DNA of 64,000 nucleotides from Prochlorococcus marinus XMU1412. Lineage in GTDB: Bacteria; Cyanobacteriota; Cyanobacteriia; PCC-6307; Cyanobiaceae. The notes below the pieces were generated by a model. That model saw nothing but the letters and a program-made list of their open reading frames with translations, was not told the DNA's origin and ran no database searches. The stretch spans positions 395,267 to 459,266 of the forward strand of contig NZ_JAAORJ010000002.1 of the NCBI RefSeq assembly GCF_017696315.1, written 5' to 3'. The translations under genes were made by a program, and so were the position numbers. Positions 1-7,874 of this stretch are shown here, one piece after another; the first letter of the stretch is position 1, and every line of letters begins with the position of its first letter.

Positions 1-43
1 TTAATTCCTAAATTCCATTGAAAAGCATTCTCATATAAACATT

Positions 44-60
44 AATAGTGTGACACTATT
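44..60. promoter_or_regulatory. Palindromic operator-like site
   Basis: AATAGTGT-G-ACACTATT is a perfect 8-bp inverted repeat around one central base. Its core AGTGTNACACT recurs at 441-451, and in a relaxed form at 463-473, in front of the neighbouring RHH regulator gene. It touches that gene's stop codon, so it may serve a gene to the left of the window. Binding by the RHH protein is inferred. Confidence 0.5.
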
Positions 61-425
61 TATTCAATAATGTTATTATTTCGCATCATAACTTTCTTAA
101 AAAACTTAAACTCAATAAATTCATGCATCATTTTAATATCATCAGATAAAACTTTTTTATTAACTGCATATTCGTCCACATTAAGTGGAGATTTATTATT
201 TTCAGAAAATGTTTCGTGACCAAAAGAAAAGTTTATAAAATCACTTTTATCATTATGATTTTGACCATAAGATTCTTTTAAGACACCACGAGACCTCAAC
301 GCTTCTTCAACCAATAAACCTGTGACTTTTGACTGACTATACTCATTATCATTGCACAATTTTTCAATAATTTTATGCACTTCTTCACTTGGTAAAAAAC
401 CAATTCTTTTCCTCGGAGAGGGCAT
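60..425 (-). CDS. Ribbon-helix-helix (CopG-like) DNA-binding protein
   Basis: This 121-residue protein has no recognised enzyme domain. The first ~47 residues (RKRIGFLPSEEVHKIIEKL then SQSKVTGLLVEEALRSRG) have the strand-helix-helix pattern of a CopG/Arc-type dimeric repressor: a short basic beta strand, a helix, a Ser-rich turn and a second amphipathic helix. The rest is polar and unassigned. The ATG at 425 has two AGTGTNACACT-type palindromes just upstream (441-451 and 463-473) and a perfect one at its 3' end (44-60). That is the layout of an autoregulated repressor. The fold is inferred from pattern, not from a profile search. It could also be an antitoxin, but no toxin-like partner is seen next to it. 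Confidence 0.6.
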   Translation of the reverse strand: MPSPRKRIGFLPSEEVHKIIEKLCNDNEYSQSKVTGLLVEEALRSRGVLKESYGQNHNDKSDFINFSFGHETFSENNKSPLNVDEYAVNKKVLSDDIKMMHEFIEFKFFKKVMMRNNNIIE

Positions 426-440
426 AATTAAAAAAAAATT

Positions 441-473
441 AGTGTCACACTTGCATATTATAAGTGTTGCACT
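441..473. promoter_or_regulatory. Two operator-like palindromes between divergent genes
   Basis: AGTGT-C-ACACT (441-451) is a perfect 5-1-5 inverted repeat, and AGTGTTGCACT (463-473) is a near copy. Their starts are 22 bp apart, about two helical turns, so dimers would sit on the same face. They lie between the RHH gene (minus strand) and the small ORF starting at 503 (plus strand) and could control both. Confidence 0.55.
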
Positions 474-502
474 ATATTTGATTTAAGTCAACTAATTTTG
501 CT

Positions 503-655
503 ATGCATATTTTATTATTTCCTGTAGGATTTATTCTTTGGTATCTAGCTTATGAAGCAAAACCTATCATTAATGATGAAGTAACACTTAATTGGGAAGA
601 AAAAAATACACTTAAAAGAAATAAACTTTTAAATATAATTAACGAAAGCTTTTAA
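503..655 (+). CDS. Small membrane protein, 50 aa
   Basis: An ATG-initiated frame of 50 codons with one N-terminal hydrophobic helix (about residues 3-16, HILLFPVGFILWYLA) and a charged tail. It is not a recognised family. It lies directly downstream of the operator-like sites at 441-473 and ends tail-to-tail with the minus-strand ORF 652-831, overlapping by 4 bp. The hydrophobic-then-polar layout resembles other picocyanobacterial micro-proteins. Confidence 0.5.
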   Translation: MHILLFPVGFILWYLAYEAKPIINDEVTLNWEEKNTLKRNKLLNIINESF

Positions 656-831
656 AATTTACTTTTTATCGATTTTGACCATTCCTTATGCTTATCATCT
701 AGATCTGAGATTAACTGTTTTTGATATGTAAATTTGAGTTGATTTTCGTTAAGTGATTTTTTTGTGATAATCATCTCTTTAGAGAAAAAATAAGGAGTGT
801 TAGAGCTACTAATTTTTTTTTGGACTTCCAT
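652..831 (-). CDS. Small hypothetical protein, 59 aa
   Basis: A 59-codon frame from ATG at 831, polar and rich in Lys, Ser and Gln, with no membrane segment and no recognised family. It is convergent with and overlaps the end of the 503-655 ORF. Support is only the intact frame, the ATG and the fit into otherwise empty DNA. Confidence 0.35.
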   Translation of the reverse strand: MEVQKKISSSNTPYFFSKEMIITKKSLNENQLKFTYQKQLISDLDDKHKEWSKSIKSKF

Positions 832-993
832 ATAATGAATTCATCTATTTTTTTTATATGACTTAAAAGGTTATAGTCTCAATATTTTTATATTCTTTTT
901 ATATTTCCTTCATATGTATTTTTAGCACGTTTGTAAAAAATATTAGTTTATTAAATAATAAAGGCTATATTTAGACAAAATATATGTTTTATC

Positions 994-1167
994 ATGAATC
1001 TAAAGGAGAGAGGGATTACTGTTGGAGATTTACTAATAATACTAATAATAATAATCACTTCTACAATATTAATTAAATCATTTAGCAAGGATAAGAAAAC
1101 AACACTTAATTATAGTAATCAAGAGCAAGTTTCTTATAATAAAAATTACTATCAAAAATTCATTTGA
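994..1167 (+). CDS. Small single-helix membrane protein, 57 aa
   Basis: The 57-codon frame begins NLKERGITVGDLLIIL and has one long Ile/Leu helix at about residues 9-27. A polar Lys/Asn/Tyr tail follows. The N-terminal KERGITVGDLLI pattern looks constrained, like conserved picocyanobacterial small membrane proteins, but no function is known to me. It has its own ATG, and no good Shine-Dalgarno is visible, which is common in this genome type. Confidence 0.6.
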   Translation: MNLKERGITVGDLLIILIIIITSTILIKSFSKDKKTTLNYSNQEQVSYNKNYYQKFI

Positions 1168-1277
1168 ATAGCTTATATAAATTATTTATAAAACTCTTAA
1201 TTAATTCAATTGACTATTAAGTATCTCTTATGTAAATTTCAAGAATTAATAATTATCAAACAATAAGTTTATGTACT

Positions 1278-1484
1278 TCAAATATTTTGATGAAATGGTT
1301 TAGAACTTTCCCATTTCAAGTTATCCTTTAAATCATTGATATCATTTGATATTGAAACTAAATTCACCATTTGAAGAATTTGACTTTTATTTAGCCTATT
1401 AATAATAATAAGTTTATTAAGCATTTCTAAAACAGATTTATCATTAATATTCATTGTTTGTATAAGAAAAAGATGATCCTTCAA
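1278..1484 (-). CDS. Small hypothetical protein, 68 aa
   Basis: A 68-residue soluble frame of mainly helical character (SVLEMLNKLIIINRLNKSQ), with no recognised family. It stands alone on the minus strand between two plus-strand micro-ORFs. Nothing in the opposite strand competes for the space. Function unknown. Confidence 0.4.
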   Translation of the reverse strand: MKDHLFLIQTMNINDKSVLEMLNKLIIINRLNKSQILQMVNLVSISNDINDLKDNLKWESSKPFHQNI

Positions 1485-1586
1485 TTCGTATACCTTATCT
1501 TATAATTTAAAATTTTACTTTTAATGATAAGTAAAAATCTTTAGCTCACTTTTTTATAAATTCGTTTATTGTAAAAAGAAAAAAAA

Positions 1587-1757
1587 ATGCAAAAAAACTC
1601 CAAGAAAGAATACCTTAATAGAGATGAAGTTAATGAAATGATTGAATCCGCTTTAAGGAGACATAATAGAAGATCTACAATAATATCAAGTGTACTTGGC
1701 TGGATCCTAATAGGAGGTTATTCGTTTGGACTTTTTCAAGCAGTTCAAAATGTCTAG
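1587..1757 (+). CDS. Small membrane-anchored protein, 56 aa
   Basis: This 56-codon frame has a charged helix (YLNRDEVNEMIESALRRHNR) followed by one C-terminal membrane helix (about residues 31-52, containing VLGWILIGGYSFGLF). The layout is cytoplasmic domain then tail anchor. Family not recognised. The poly-A stretch just before the ATG is typical of translation starts here. Confidence 0.5.
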   Translation: MQKNSKKEYLNRDEVNEMIESALRRHNRRSTIISSVLGWILIGGYSFGLFQAVQNV

Positions 1758-1820
1758 TTAATCTTTTCTTTAAAGTAGAACTTGCTAGATGATAAATTAA
1801 TATAAGACTAAGTATTTATT

Positions 1821-2042
1821 ATGAGGGAATATATTGAGGCAAATCTTACAGTAATAAGAAAATATTTAAATAAACGAAAAAAGTATACATCAAAACTAAA
1901 TAATGCTTCGATAATGGAAGAATTCAAAGAATGGAGCAAAGATCCATTACCAAAGACAGAATCAATTTGGACTTTACCAGACTTAACAAGCAATGAAAGA
2001 TTAAAAAATTTTTGTCGCTCAATTAAAAAGGAAATAAGGTAA
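1821..2042 (+). CDS. Small hypothetical protein, 73 aa
   Basis: A soluble, basic, helix-rich protein (EYIEANLTVIRKYLNKRKK) with a Trp/Pro-containing middle. Chosen over the opposite-strand frame 1808-2131, because its composition is protein-like and it leaves room for the compact minus-strand gene at 2047-2205. No family recognised. Confidence 0.5.
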   Translation: MREYIEANLTVIRKYLNKRKKYTSKLNNASIMEEFKEWSKDPLPKTESIWTLPDLTSNERLKNFCRSIKKEIR

Positions 2043-2046
2043 GTTT

Positions 2047-2205
2047 TTAACTGCCTAGTTGAATATGATTTACCTTTAAGTAAAAATAACCCGCAAATCC
2101 AACTATATTCAAAATTACAACGAAAACCCAAGCCCCAACTGGCTGATTAGAATCAAATTTTTTTATTTTAACTTTTTCCTTTAATCTTTCAATATATTTA
2201 GCCAT
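2047..2205 (-). CDS. Small single-pass membrane protein, 52 aa
   Basis: A 52-codon frame with a basic N-terminal helix (AKYIERLKEKVKIKKF), a QPVGAW motif and one membrane helix (about residues 25-43) followed by a short polar tail. A positive amphipathic segment before a helix suggests N-terminus-in topology. It lacks the ExxxGRxAMxGF signature of high-light-inducible proteins. Convergent with the 1821-2042 gene. Confidence 0.6.
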   Translation of the reverse strand: MAKYIERLKEKVKIKKFDSNQPVGAWVFVVILNIVGFAGYFYLKVNHIQLGS

Positions 2206-2508
2206 AATAAAAAATATTAAAAAGAATATTTTTAATTATAGAGAGTTGAATTTAAAGGAATCTTAAATAAAATAAAATTTATTTTAATTCGAATTTTTAT
2301 TGTCAAGCCTGTTAATGGGATATTTAATTAACTCCTTTTTGAGATTTTTTAAAAGTTTATTGTGATTCAAAATTGTAAATTTCCTAGTAAAGGAATAGTG
2401 CCATTTCATTGAATTAAAAAAAAACTTGCTAATTCATTATTAATAAAATTATAATACCTATTACGGTCATTCAGACCATACATAATTTAAACAAGGACAA
2501 ATTTTTTC
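2206..2508 (+). promoter_or_regulatory. Gene-free leader with peroxiredoxin promoter
   Basis: About 300 bp without a credible gene. Near the right end, TTGCTA (2426-2431) and TATAAT (2450-2455) are 18 bp apart and form a good sigma-70-type promoter. The presumed transcript starts near 2462 and carries a small hairpin (GGTC 2465-2468 with GACC 2474-2477). An AAGGA Shine-Dalgarno follows near 2493. The rest is AT-rich and featureless. Confidence 0.6.
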
Positions 2509-3093
2509 ATGAGCTTAAGAGTTGGCCAAGAAGCACCAGACTTTAGTGCTACAGCAGTATATGATCAAGAGTTTAAGGAGATTACACTTTCAGGTCTAAG
2601 AGGTAAATGGGTTGTTCTATTCTTTTACCCACTAGATTTTACATTTGTATGTCCAACTGAAATCACTGCATTTAGTGATAGATACCAAGATTTCTCAGCA
2701 CTTAATACGGAAATACTTGGGGTATCAGTTGATAGCAAACACTGTCATTTGGCTTGGATACAAACCCCAAGAAACGAAGGTGGTATAGGTGATATTAACT
2801 ATCCCTTAGTTTCTGACTTAAAAAGAGAAATTTGCCAGGCGTACAATGTTCTAAATGATGATGGGGAGGCTGATAGAGGTTTATTTCTTATCAATCCCGA
2901 AGGAGTAGTTATGCATACGACTGTTAACAAGGCTCCTGTAGGAAGAAATGTAGATGAAACGCTAAGAATTCTTCAAGGTTATCAATACGTTGCGGCAAAC
3001 CCTGATGAAGTATGTCCAGCAAACTGGACCCCCGGGGAGAAAACAATGTTAGAGGACCCCAAAGGTAGTAAGGAATATTTTTCTGCGCTATAG
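2509..3093 (+). CDS. Typical 2-Cys peroxiredoxin
   Basis: A thioredoxin-dependent peroxidase that reduces H2O2 and organic hydroperoxides. The peroxidatic Cys48 sits in FTFVCPTE and the resolving Cys169 in EVCPANW. Active-site Pro/Thr and a full thioredoxin-like fold of usual length (194 residues) are present. In cyanobacteria this class (2-Cys Prx, AhpC/TSA family) takes electrons from thioredoxin and protects photosynthesis against peroxide. It is transcribed alone, with a clear promoter upstream (2426-2455) and a strong hairpin terminator after it (3164-3188). The ATG at 2509 is preceded by AAGGA. Whether the C-terminal tail makes it sensitive to overoxidation was not assessed. Confidence 0.95.
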   Translation: MSLRVGQEAPDFSATAVYDQEFKEITLSGLRGKWVVLFFYPLDFTFVCPTEITAFSDRYQDFSALNTEILGVSVDSKHCHLAWIQTPRNEGGIGDINYPLVSDLKREICQAYNVLNDDGEADRGLFLINPEGVVMHTTVNKAPVGRNVDETLRILQGYQYVAANPDEVCPANWTPGEKTMLEDPKGSKEYFSAL

Positions 3094-3108
3094 AAGAATT
3101 AGGAACAT

Positions 3109-3861
3109 TTAAGTAAGTATTGAGTAGTAAATAATTATAAAAAAATAAAAAATAAATATATTCAAAAAGGGGATAAAATCCCCTTTTTGAGGTTTGGGCA
3201 CGATCCAATCACTCAAATTAGTTTTATATGATAGGAAGGACCAGGTATAAAAAGAAAATTCTATGGCAACTAGGATAAAAAGATTAATTAAATTTAAGTC
3301 ATTTAAGCCAAAATATCTATATATATAAAACTTATCATCTACACTAATATTATTAATTTGAAGATGCCAAATATAGAGAGAATTCAAAATAAAATTTACC
3401 AATATTATTTTTTTTAAAAGAAACCTAGATTTCTTAAAAATTAATAGGATAGAAATTAAAAATATGAAAAAACTTAACTGTGGAATATCCGGTTTTGGTA
3501 CATTAATTCCTTCAAGAAATAAATTAAATATAAGATCAAAATTTATATATATATAATCAGCTATTAAGTAAGAGAGAAATATTAAATTTATTGCTACTAA
3601 GAATAATAATCTTTTTCCTTTAATTATTTTTATACTATGGATTTTATCCTTAGTAAAATTATAATATGTATAGTTTTTTATAGAATTTATATAGACCAAA
3701 GATGGACATATTGCACCGCTTAAATAGTAGAGGATTGAATAAAAGGAAATATCATTAATATTGAGTGAATACAAATTTAACCATTGTTTTTGAACAAATG
3801 GAAGAATAAGTAGAAATGAAAGTGTAACTAATAACTTAGTTGTATTGTTTTTAATTATCAA
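3109..3861 (-). CDS. Polytopic membrane protein, unknown function
   Basis: A 250-residue hydrophobic protein with about six predicted membrane helices, including segments near residues 8-24, 86-105, 130-143 and 230-248. The soluble loops are short and rich in Asn, Lys and Tyr. One conserved-looking loop reads GINVPKPDIPQL. No family recognised. It lies downstream of ftsH on the same strand. Its last ~25 codons run through and beyond the terminator of the opposing peroxiredoxin gene, so the two genes share DNA at their 3' ends. Confidence 0.65.
   Translation of the reverse strand: MIIKNNTTKLLVTLSFLLILPFVQKQWLNLYSLNINDISFYSILYYLSGAICPSLVYINSIKNYTYYNFTKDKIHSIKIIKGKRLLFLVAINLIFLSYLIADYIYINFDLIFNLFLEGINVPKPDIPQLSFFIFLISILLIFKKSRFLLKKIILVNFILNSLYIWHLQINNISVDDKFYIYRYFGLNDLNLINLFILVAIEFSFYTWSFLSYKTNLSDWIVPKPQKGDFIPFLNIFIFYFFIIIYYSILT
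3164..3188 (+). terminator. Rho-independent terminator of peroxiredoxin gene
   Basis: AAAAAGGGGAT and ATCCCCTTTTT form an 11-bp stem with an AAA loop, ending in a T run. It works in principle in both directions. On the minus strand it is inside the coding sequence of the 3109-3861 membrane protein. Confidence 0.85.
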
Positions 3862-3893
3862 GAAAATATTTTTTTTAATTTAAAGCAATTAAA

Positions 3894-5648
3894 TCAAACT
3901 TTCAACAATTTAGAAGTTGTTAATTTAAAAACTTTTTTATCTATAGTTTCTTGATTTAAAAGTATATCAACTAGTTTATCTAGTAAGACTCTATTTTTTT
4001 TCAATATTTTTATTGAATTATTTAAAGAAATTTTAGAAATGTTTATGATTTCGTTATCTATTTTAGAACTGGTATTTTCTGCTATGAGAGGCTTTCTTCT
4101 AAATAATCCATCTCCTAAATACATTTCATTATTATCAGAATCCATTGAAATTGGACCAATAATTGAAAATCCATATTTTGTAACCATTTCCCTTACGATA
4201 TTTGTCGCATAAGCGATATCATTTATCGAACATTGTGTAATTTCACCTTCACCAAAAACTATCGTTTCTGCTGCTCTTCCAGCTAGAGCAATTTCAATTT
4301 TTGAAAATAATAATTTTTTTGAAATCAATCCACTAGAAATTACATCTTCGTCAGGGCATATTTTTGTATATCCTCCTATAGATCCAGATCTAGGTAAAAT
4401 CGTAATTTTTTCAACTGATTCAATTCCATTTCTCACAGCAGATACAATTGCTCTACCTACTTCGTTATAAGCAATAATTTTTTTCATATTAGGAGAAGTT
4501 ATTAATGAGCTTCTCAGGCCAATGGTAATTTTATCAAGAGCATTTTCTATATGAAGATCACTGATTAATTTAGATTCATCTCTTGCACAGTGAATAGCAC
4601 TCTCGTTCATCAAGTTTGCAAGATCTGCTCCCGAAAATCCAACTGTTCTAGAAGCCCAATATCCTAAGTCAACTTCGTTTGAAAGTGGTTTGGAAAGTGA
4701 GTGAACTGAAAGAATTTTTTTTCTTCCATCTAAATCTGGAAGCATTACTTCAATTTTCCTATCAAATCTACCTGGTCTTAATAATGCTGCATCCAAGATA
4801 TCTGGTCTATTTGTTGCTGCCAAAACAATAATCCCAGAATTATCAGCAAAGCCATCTAATTCAGTTAGAAGCTGATTAAGGGTTTGTTCTCTTTCATCAT
4901 TTCCACCTCCGATCCCAGACCCTCTTTGCCTACCAATGGAATCAATTTCATCGATGAAAATTATACAAGGAGATTTTTCCTTAGCTTTAGAGAACAGATC
5001 ACGAACTCTGCTTGCTCCAACACCAACAAAAAGTTCTACAAACTCTGATGCAGATATTGAGAGAAAAGGCACTCCTGATTCACCAGCAATTGCTTTAGCT
5101 AATAATGTTTTACCTGTTCCAGGCGGGCCTATTAGAAGAACTCCCTTAGGAACTTTTGCTCCAAGATTTTCAAATTTCTTTGGTTCTTTCAAAAATGTTA
5201 TTACTTCTTTTAATTCCTCAGCGGCTTCAGGGACGCCAGCTACATCATCGAATCTGGTATCTACATCATCAATAGTTACAAATTTAGCTTGATTTTTGGT
5301 AAAACCAAAAGCTCTTGAAGCCAATTTTGATGTACTCCTCAAGATTAAGACTATAGCTAATATGAAAATCAGGAAAAGACTTATTGAAGCAAATGAATTA
5401 GCAGCTGAGGCTTCTTTTCTACTATTGTTAATAGTTAGATCTACCTTATTTTCAGTTGCCTTTTCAAGGATTAATTGATCGTTGTAAAGGATAGGTATTT
5501 TAAATTTATCGCCATTTTTATACAGAACATCAATTTCTCTCTGCCTTGGATAGAAAAATATTGATTCTATTTTCCCTGTCTCTATATCTTCTAGAAGATC
5601 CGAATAACTTGATTTAGAATCTGAATATGAGAATTTTGATCTAAACAC
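3894..5648 (-). CDS. ftsH: FtsH-family AAA protein with inactivated protease site (FtsHi-like)
   Basis: The AAA ATPase module is intact: Walker A GPPGTGKT at residues 174-181, Walker B IIFIDEID at about 229-236, and an SRH ending [11 protein letters not shown]. An FtsH extracellular-type domain ([14 protein letters not shown]) and one membrane helix (about 85-104) precede it. The zinc motif HEXXH of active FtsH reads NEVGR (residues 395-399): both His ligands are lost and Glu is kept. The third-ligand region still has Asp (SINDIAYAT). The first membrane helix is absent. The gene starts at a GTG (5648) with an in-frame TAA nine bases upstream, so no longer start is possible. I infer an ATP-dependent unfoldase or a regulatory subunit of FtsH hexamers, as for plant FtsHi proteins, not a protease. 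Confidence 0.92.
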   Translation of the reverse strand: MFRSKFSYSDSKSSYSDLLEDIETGKIESIFFYPRQREIDVLYKNGDKFKIPILYNDQLILEKATENKVDLTINNSRKEASAANSFASISLFLIFILAIVLILRSTSKLASRAFGFTKNQAKFVTIDDVDTRFDDVAGVPEAAEELKEVITFLKEPKKFENLGAKVPKGVLLIGPPGTGKTLLAKAIAGESGVPFLSISASEFVELFVGVGASRVRDLFSKAKEKSPCIIFIDEIDSIGRQRGSGIGGGNDEREQTLNQLLTELDGFADNSGIIVLAATNRPDILDAALLRPGRFDRKIEVMLPDLDGRKKILSVHSLSKPLSNEVDLGYWASRTVGFSGADLANLMNESAIHCARDESKLISDLHIENALDKITIGLRSSLITSPNMKKIIAYNEVGRAIVSAVRNGIESVEKITILPRSGSIGGYTKICPDEDVISSGLISKKLLFSKIEIALAGRAAETIVFGEGEITQCSINDIAYATNIVREMVTKYGFSIIGPISMDSDNNEMYLGDGLFRRKPLIAENTSSKIDNEIINISKISLNNSIKILKKNRVLLDKLVDILLNQETIDKKVFKLTTSKLLKV

Positions 5649-5670
5649 TAATCTTTATAAGTTATTAATA

Positions 5671-5684
5671 AAGCATATATGCTT
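5671..5684. promoter_or_regulatory. 14-bp perfect palindrome between ftsH-like gene and rpmF
   Basis: AAGCATATATGCTT is self-complementary over all 14 bases. It lies 23 bp before the GTG of the divergent ftsH-like gene. It could be an operator or just AT-rich symmetry. A second imperfect symmetry, ATAACC (5734-5739) with GGTTAT (5747-5752), lies closer to rpmF. Confidence 0.3.
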
Positions 5685-5779
5685 ATTTAAAAAATTGACG
5701 TATATAAACAAAATATACTCAAAAGTTTTGGAGATAACCAGTTAAAGGTTATATTATTATATGGAAATAAAGAAACAGA

Positions 5780-5950
5780 ATGGCTGTACCAAAGAAGAAA
5801 AAATCAAAGAGCAAAAGGAACCAAAGGCACGCTGTTTGGAAAGGAAAAGCAGCGACAGCAGCTCAAAAAGCTATATCTCTAGGTAAATCAGTTTTAACTG
5901 GGAAAGCTCAAGGATTTGTTTATCCTATTGAAGAAGAAGAAGAAGAGTAG
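5780..5950 (+). CDS. rpmF: 50S ribosomal protein L32
   Basis: A 56-residue basic protein beginning [20 protein letters not shown], the signature start of bacterial/plastid L32. It forms part of the large ribosomal subunit near the exit region. The zinc-binding cysteines of some L32 proteins are absent, as in the Cys-less (C-minus) type. The C-terminus is an acidic run of Glu residues. It has its own intergenic region upstream and is convergent with ycf20, whose stop lies 3 bp away. Confidence 0.95.
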   Translation: MAVPKKKKSKSKRNQRHAVWKGKAATAAQKAISLGKSVLTGKAQGFVYPIEEEEEE

Positions 5951-5953
5951 CTT

Positions 5954-6283
5954 TTAAGATCCTAATTTAAATGCTTCAAGTATAATGGCATAAATTGCAC
6001 CAATTCTTAATTTATCAACTACGGTCCATAGATAATAAAATTTTGAACTTGCGGCAGGTTTAATTCTTATAATGATTTCAATAAAAATAATAATTATTGG
6101 CACCATTATCAACTCATTTTTACCTTCAGATATAAATTTTGTAATAAAATTTGCGAACAAAAAATAACCTGTCAAAACAGAAATCAGACCAATAGATTTT
6201 GTTCTCCAAGTATCACTTAGAAAACCAAAAAATAAATTATTTAACTGGTAGGTAATTTTTGAAAAATTAGTTTTTTGCATCAC
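5954..6283 (-). CDS. ycf20: Ycf20-like protein (DUF565)
   Basis: A 109-residue membrane protein with helices at about 30-49 and 58-72. The C-terminal signature AIYAIILEAFKLGS is diagnostic of the Ycf20/DUF565 family of cyanobacteria and plastids. In Chlamydomonas and Arabidopsis relatives are needed for normal non-photochemical quenching, but the mechanism is unknown. The start overlaps the end of the upstream HAD gene by 17 bp, so the two are co-translated and probably co-transcribed with psb30. Confidence 0.85.
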   Translation of the reverse strand: MMQKTNFSKITYQLNNLFFGFLSDTWRTKSIGLISVLTGYFLFANFITKFISEGKNELIMVPIIIIFIEIIIRIKPAASSKFYYLWTVVDKLRIGAIYAIILEAFKLGS

Positions 6284-7031
6284 TAAAAGACACTAAAAAA
6301 TCACTTAGAAAGTTATGGTCAACATATGATTTTTTAAGTTTAGGGCCTTTAATTACATTTGCCACATTATTCTGATCACCAAGACTGTCTAAAATACAAT
6401 CTAATTTAATATTTTCCTCAAGAACAATTGGGATATTTGAAGGAACAAAAATTGTTGGCAAGTTAGCTGCCAAGGAAGATTTCAATCCTGGATTGGAGTC
6501 TTCAAAAACAATAGAATTGTTTTTGTTTATACCACTTAATTGGATTGCCTTTAAATATGGTAATGGATTTGGTTTCTTTAATTCAACATCTTCGCTTGAA
6601 ATAATGAACTCAAAAGGGTTGAAGCCATTAAAAAGATAATCAACAAGTAGATTGACTTGAATTCTTGAACTTGAAGTAACAATAAATTGTCTTACTTTTT
6701 TTCTATGTAATTCATTTATTAATCTAAAAACACCAGTTTTTAAACTAACGCTATTTTTTTTTATAATTTCTAAATAATGAAACTGCTTTGTTTCATGAAT
6801 TTTGAGAATTAAATCTTCTGAAAAATTATCATTATTAGATTTAGCGTAATAAGCAATCCTATTTTTGCCTCCATTTATCTTCAGAAGTTTTATATATGTA
6901 TTAGTATCCCAATTCCAATCAATACCAAGGTCAATAAAAGCATTATTAAAGGCAGGTAAATGGGCCTCTAATTCAGTATTTGCGATAGTACCATCTAAAT
7001 CCCAATAAACACCCTCAAGATAGGTCACCAA
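6267..7031 (-). CDS. HAD-superfamily phosphatase, CbbY-like
   Basis: A 254-residue haloacid-dehalogenase hydrolase. Motif I is DLDGT (residues 11-15, nucleophile Asp11, acid/base Asp13), motif II is VTSSS, and Lys plus a late acidic motif occur in KKPNP and FEDSNPG. The four-helix cap inserted after motif I (about 20-85) places it in subfamily I with CbbY and beta-phosphoglucomutase. CbbY dephosphorylates xylulose-1,5-bisphosphate, a Rubisco inhibitor, which would suit this phototroph. Substrate is inferred only from family. It starts 13 bp after the psb30 stop and overlaps ycf20. Confidence 0.8.
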   Translation of the reverse strand: MVTYLEGVYWDLDGTIANTELEAHLPAFNNAFIDLGIDWNWDTNTYIKLLKINGGKNRIAYYAKSNNDNFSEDLILKIHETKQFHYLEIIKKNSVSLKTGVFRLINELHRKKVRQFIVTSSSRIQVNLLVDYLFNGFNPFEFIISSEDVELKKPNPLPYLKAIQLSGINKNNSIVFEDSNPGLKSSLAANLPTIFVPSNIPIVLEENIKLDCILDSLGDQNNVANVIKGPKLKKSYVDHNFLSDFLVSFSDAKN

Positions 7032-7043
7032 AAAGAATTTCTT

Positions 7044-7121
7044 TTATTTACGGTAAAATACTAGAGCAATTATTGCTGGTCCTGCTAACGCAACTACAGC
7101 CAAAGGAATAAGTGTTGCCAT
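7044..7121 (-). CDS. psb30: Probable photosystem II protein Psb30 (Ycf12)
   Basis: A 25-residue single-helix protein: a short N-terminus, a helix containing VVALAGPAIIALVFYR and one basic residue at the end. The AGPAxIAL...R pattern and length fit Psb30/Ycf12, a one-helix subunit at the edge of the photosystem II core. The gene has a clear intergenic leader (7122-7203) and heads the minus-strand unit psb30-HAD-ycf20. Other one-helix photosystem proteins are possible, and so short a sequence cannot be proven by eye. Confidence 0.65.
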   Translation of the reverse strand: MATLIPLAVVALAGPAIIALVFYRK

Positions 7122-7203
7122 GATTAATGTATATGTTTTGTGATACTATTTTTACAAATAAATGACGAAACTGTACTGATACGTTACAAGATTGAATTAA
7201 ATT

Positions 7204-7551
7204 ATGAAATCATGGACATGTATAGAAAATTGTGGAGCTTGTTGTAAATTCGACTTGAATGAAAGAAGCGATTTGGCTAACAAACTTAACAACGAAGATA
7301 TAGCTTTGATAAATTCGATGACGGCTGAAGACGGTTGGTGTAAAAATTTGGACAGAGAAAATAAAAAATGCTTAATTTATGAAACCAGACCACATTTTTG
7401 CAGGGTAAGTGAATTTTCAACTTCATTTAAAGGATATTTGAAATCTGGTGATAAATTTTTAATAGATTGCTGTAAACAACATATTTCATCAAATTATGGA
7501 TACAAAAGTAAAGAAATGAAAACTTATAGAATTGCTATTTCAGAAAAATGA
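7204..7551 (+). CDS. YkgJ-family cysteine cluster protein
   Basis: A 115-residue protein with an N-terminal cluster Cys6, Cys10, Cys13 and Cys14 (CIENCGACC). Further Cys occur in GWCKNLDRENKKCLIYETRPHFCR and DCCKQH. This is the zinc or iron-sulfur chelating pattern of the YkgJ (CxxxCxxCC) family. Function in cyanobacteria is unknown. Its stop overlaps the ATG of the next gene by 4 bp, so it is coupled to the two GDT1-like half transporters, perhaps pointing to metal handling. Confidence 0.85.
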   Translation: MKSWTCIENCGACCKFDLNERSDLANKLNNEDIALINSMTAEDGWCKNLDRENKKCLIYETRPHFCRVSEFSTSFKGYLKSGDKFLIDCCKQHISSNYGYKSKEMKTYRIAISEK

Positions 7552-7874
7552 ATAGTAAATTAGAAAAAAAAGAAAACAATCTAGAAAAAAGTTTTTTTTC
7601 AATATTTATAACGACATTTACAACAATTTTTATTGCTGAACTTGGCGATAAAACTCAGATAGCCACATTAATGCTTTCTGCTGAATCGGGCAGGCCAATA
7701 GTAGTTTTTATTGGAAGTTCTCTTGCATTAATAAGCTCTAGCATAGTAGGAGTTCTTATTGGTAAGTGGGTATCAAAAAAAATATCTCCTAGCAAATTTG
7801 CTTTATCTACTGGTACTTTAATGATATTGATAAGTATATTTTTGGCTTATGAAACATTCAGAAATTATTTATAA
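7548..7874 (+). CDS. GDT1/TMEM165 (UPF0016) half-size transporter, first half
   Basis: A 108-residue, three-helix protein with the signature ELGDKTQ (residues 31-37) of the UPF0016 cation/H+ exchangers. Full-length members carry two such repeats. Here each repeat is a separate gene, as in the hemi manganese exchangers of some cyanobacteria. Predicted role: export of Mn2+ (possibly Ca2+) from the cytoplasm or into the thylakoid lumen as part of a heterodimer with the next gene. ATGA overlap with the YkgJ gene. The next ATG follows its stop with no gap. Confidence 0.88.
   Translation: MNSKLEKKENNLEKSFFSIFITTFTTIFIAELGDKTQIATLMLSAESGRPIVVFIGSSLALISSSIVGVLIGKWVSKKISPSKFALSTGTLMILISIFLAYETFRNYL

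Noticed and set aside
1808-2131. 107-codon minus-strand frame
   Set aside because: It overlaps two more protein-like genes (1821-2042 plus and 2047-2205 minus) and has an unstructured composition.
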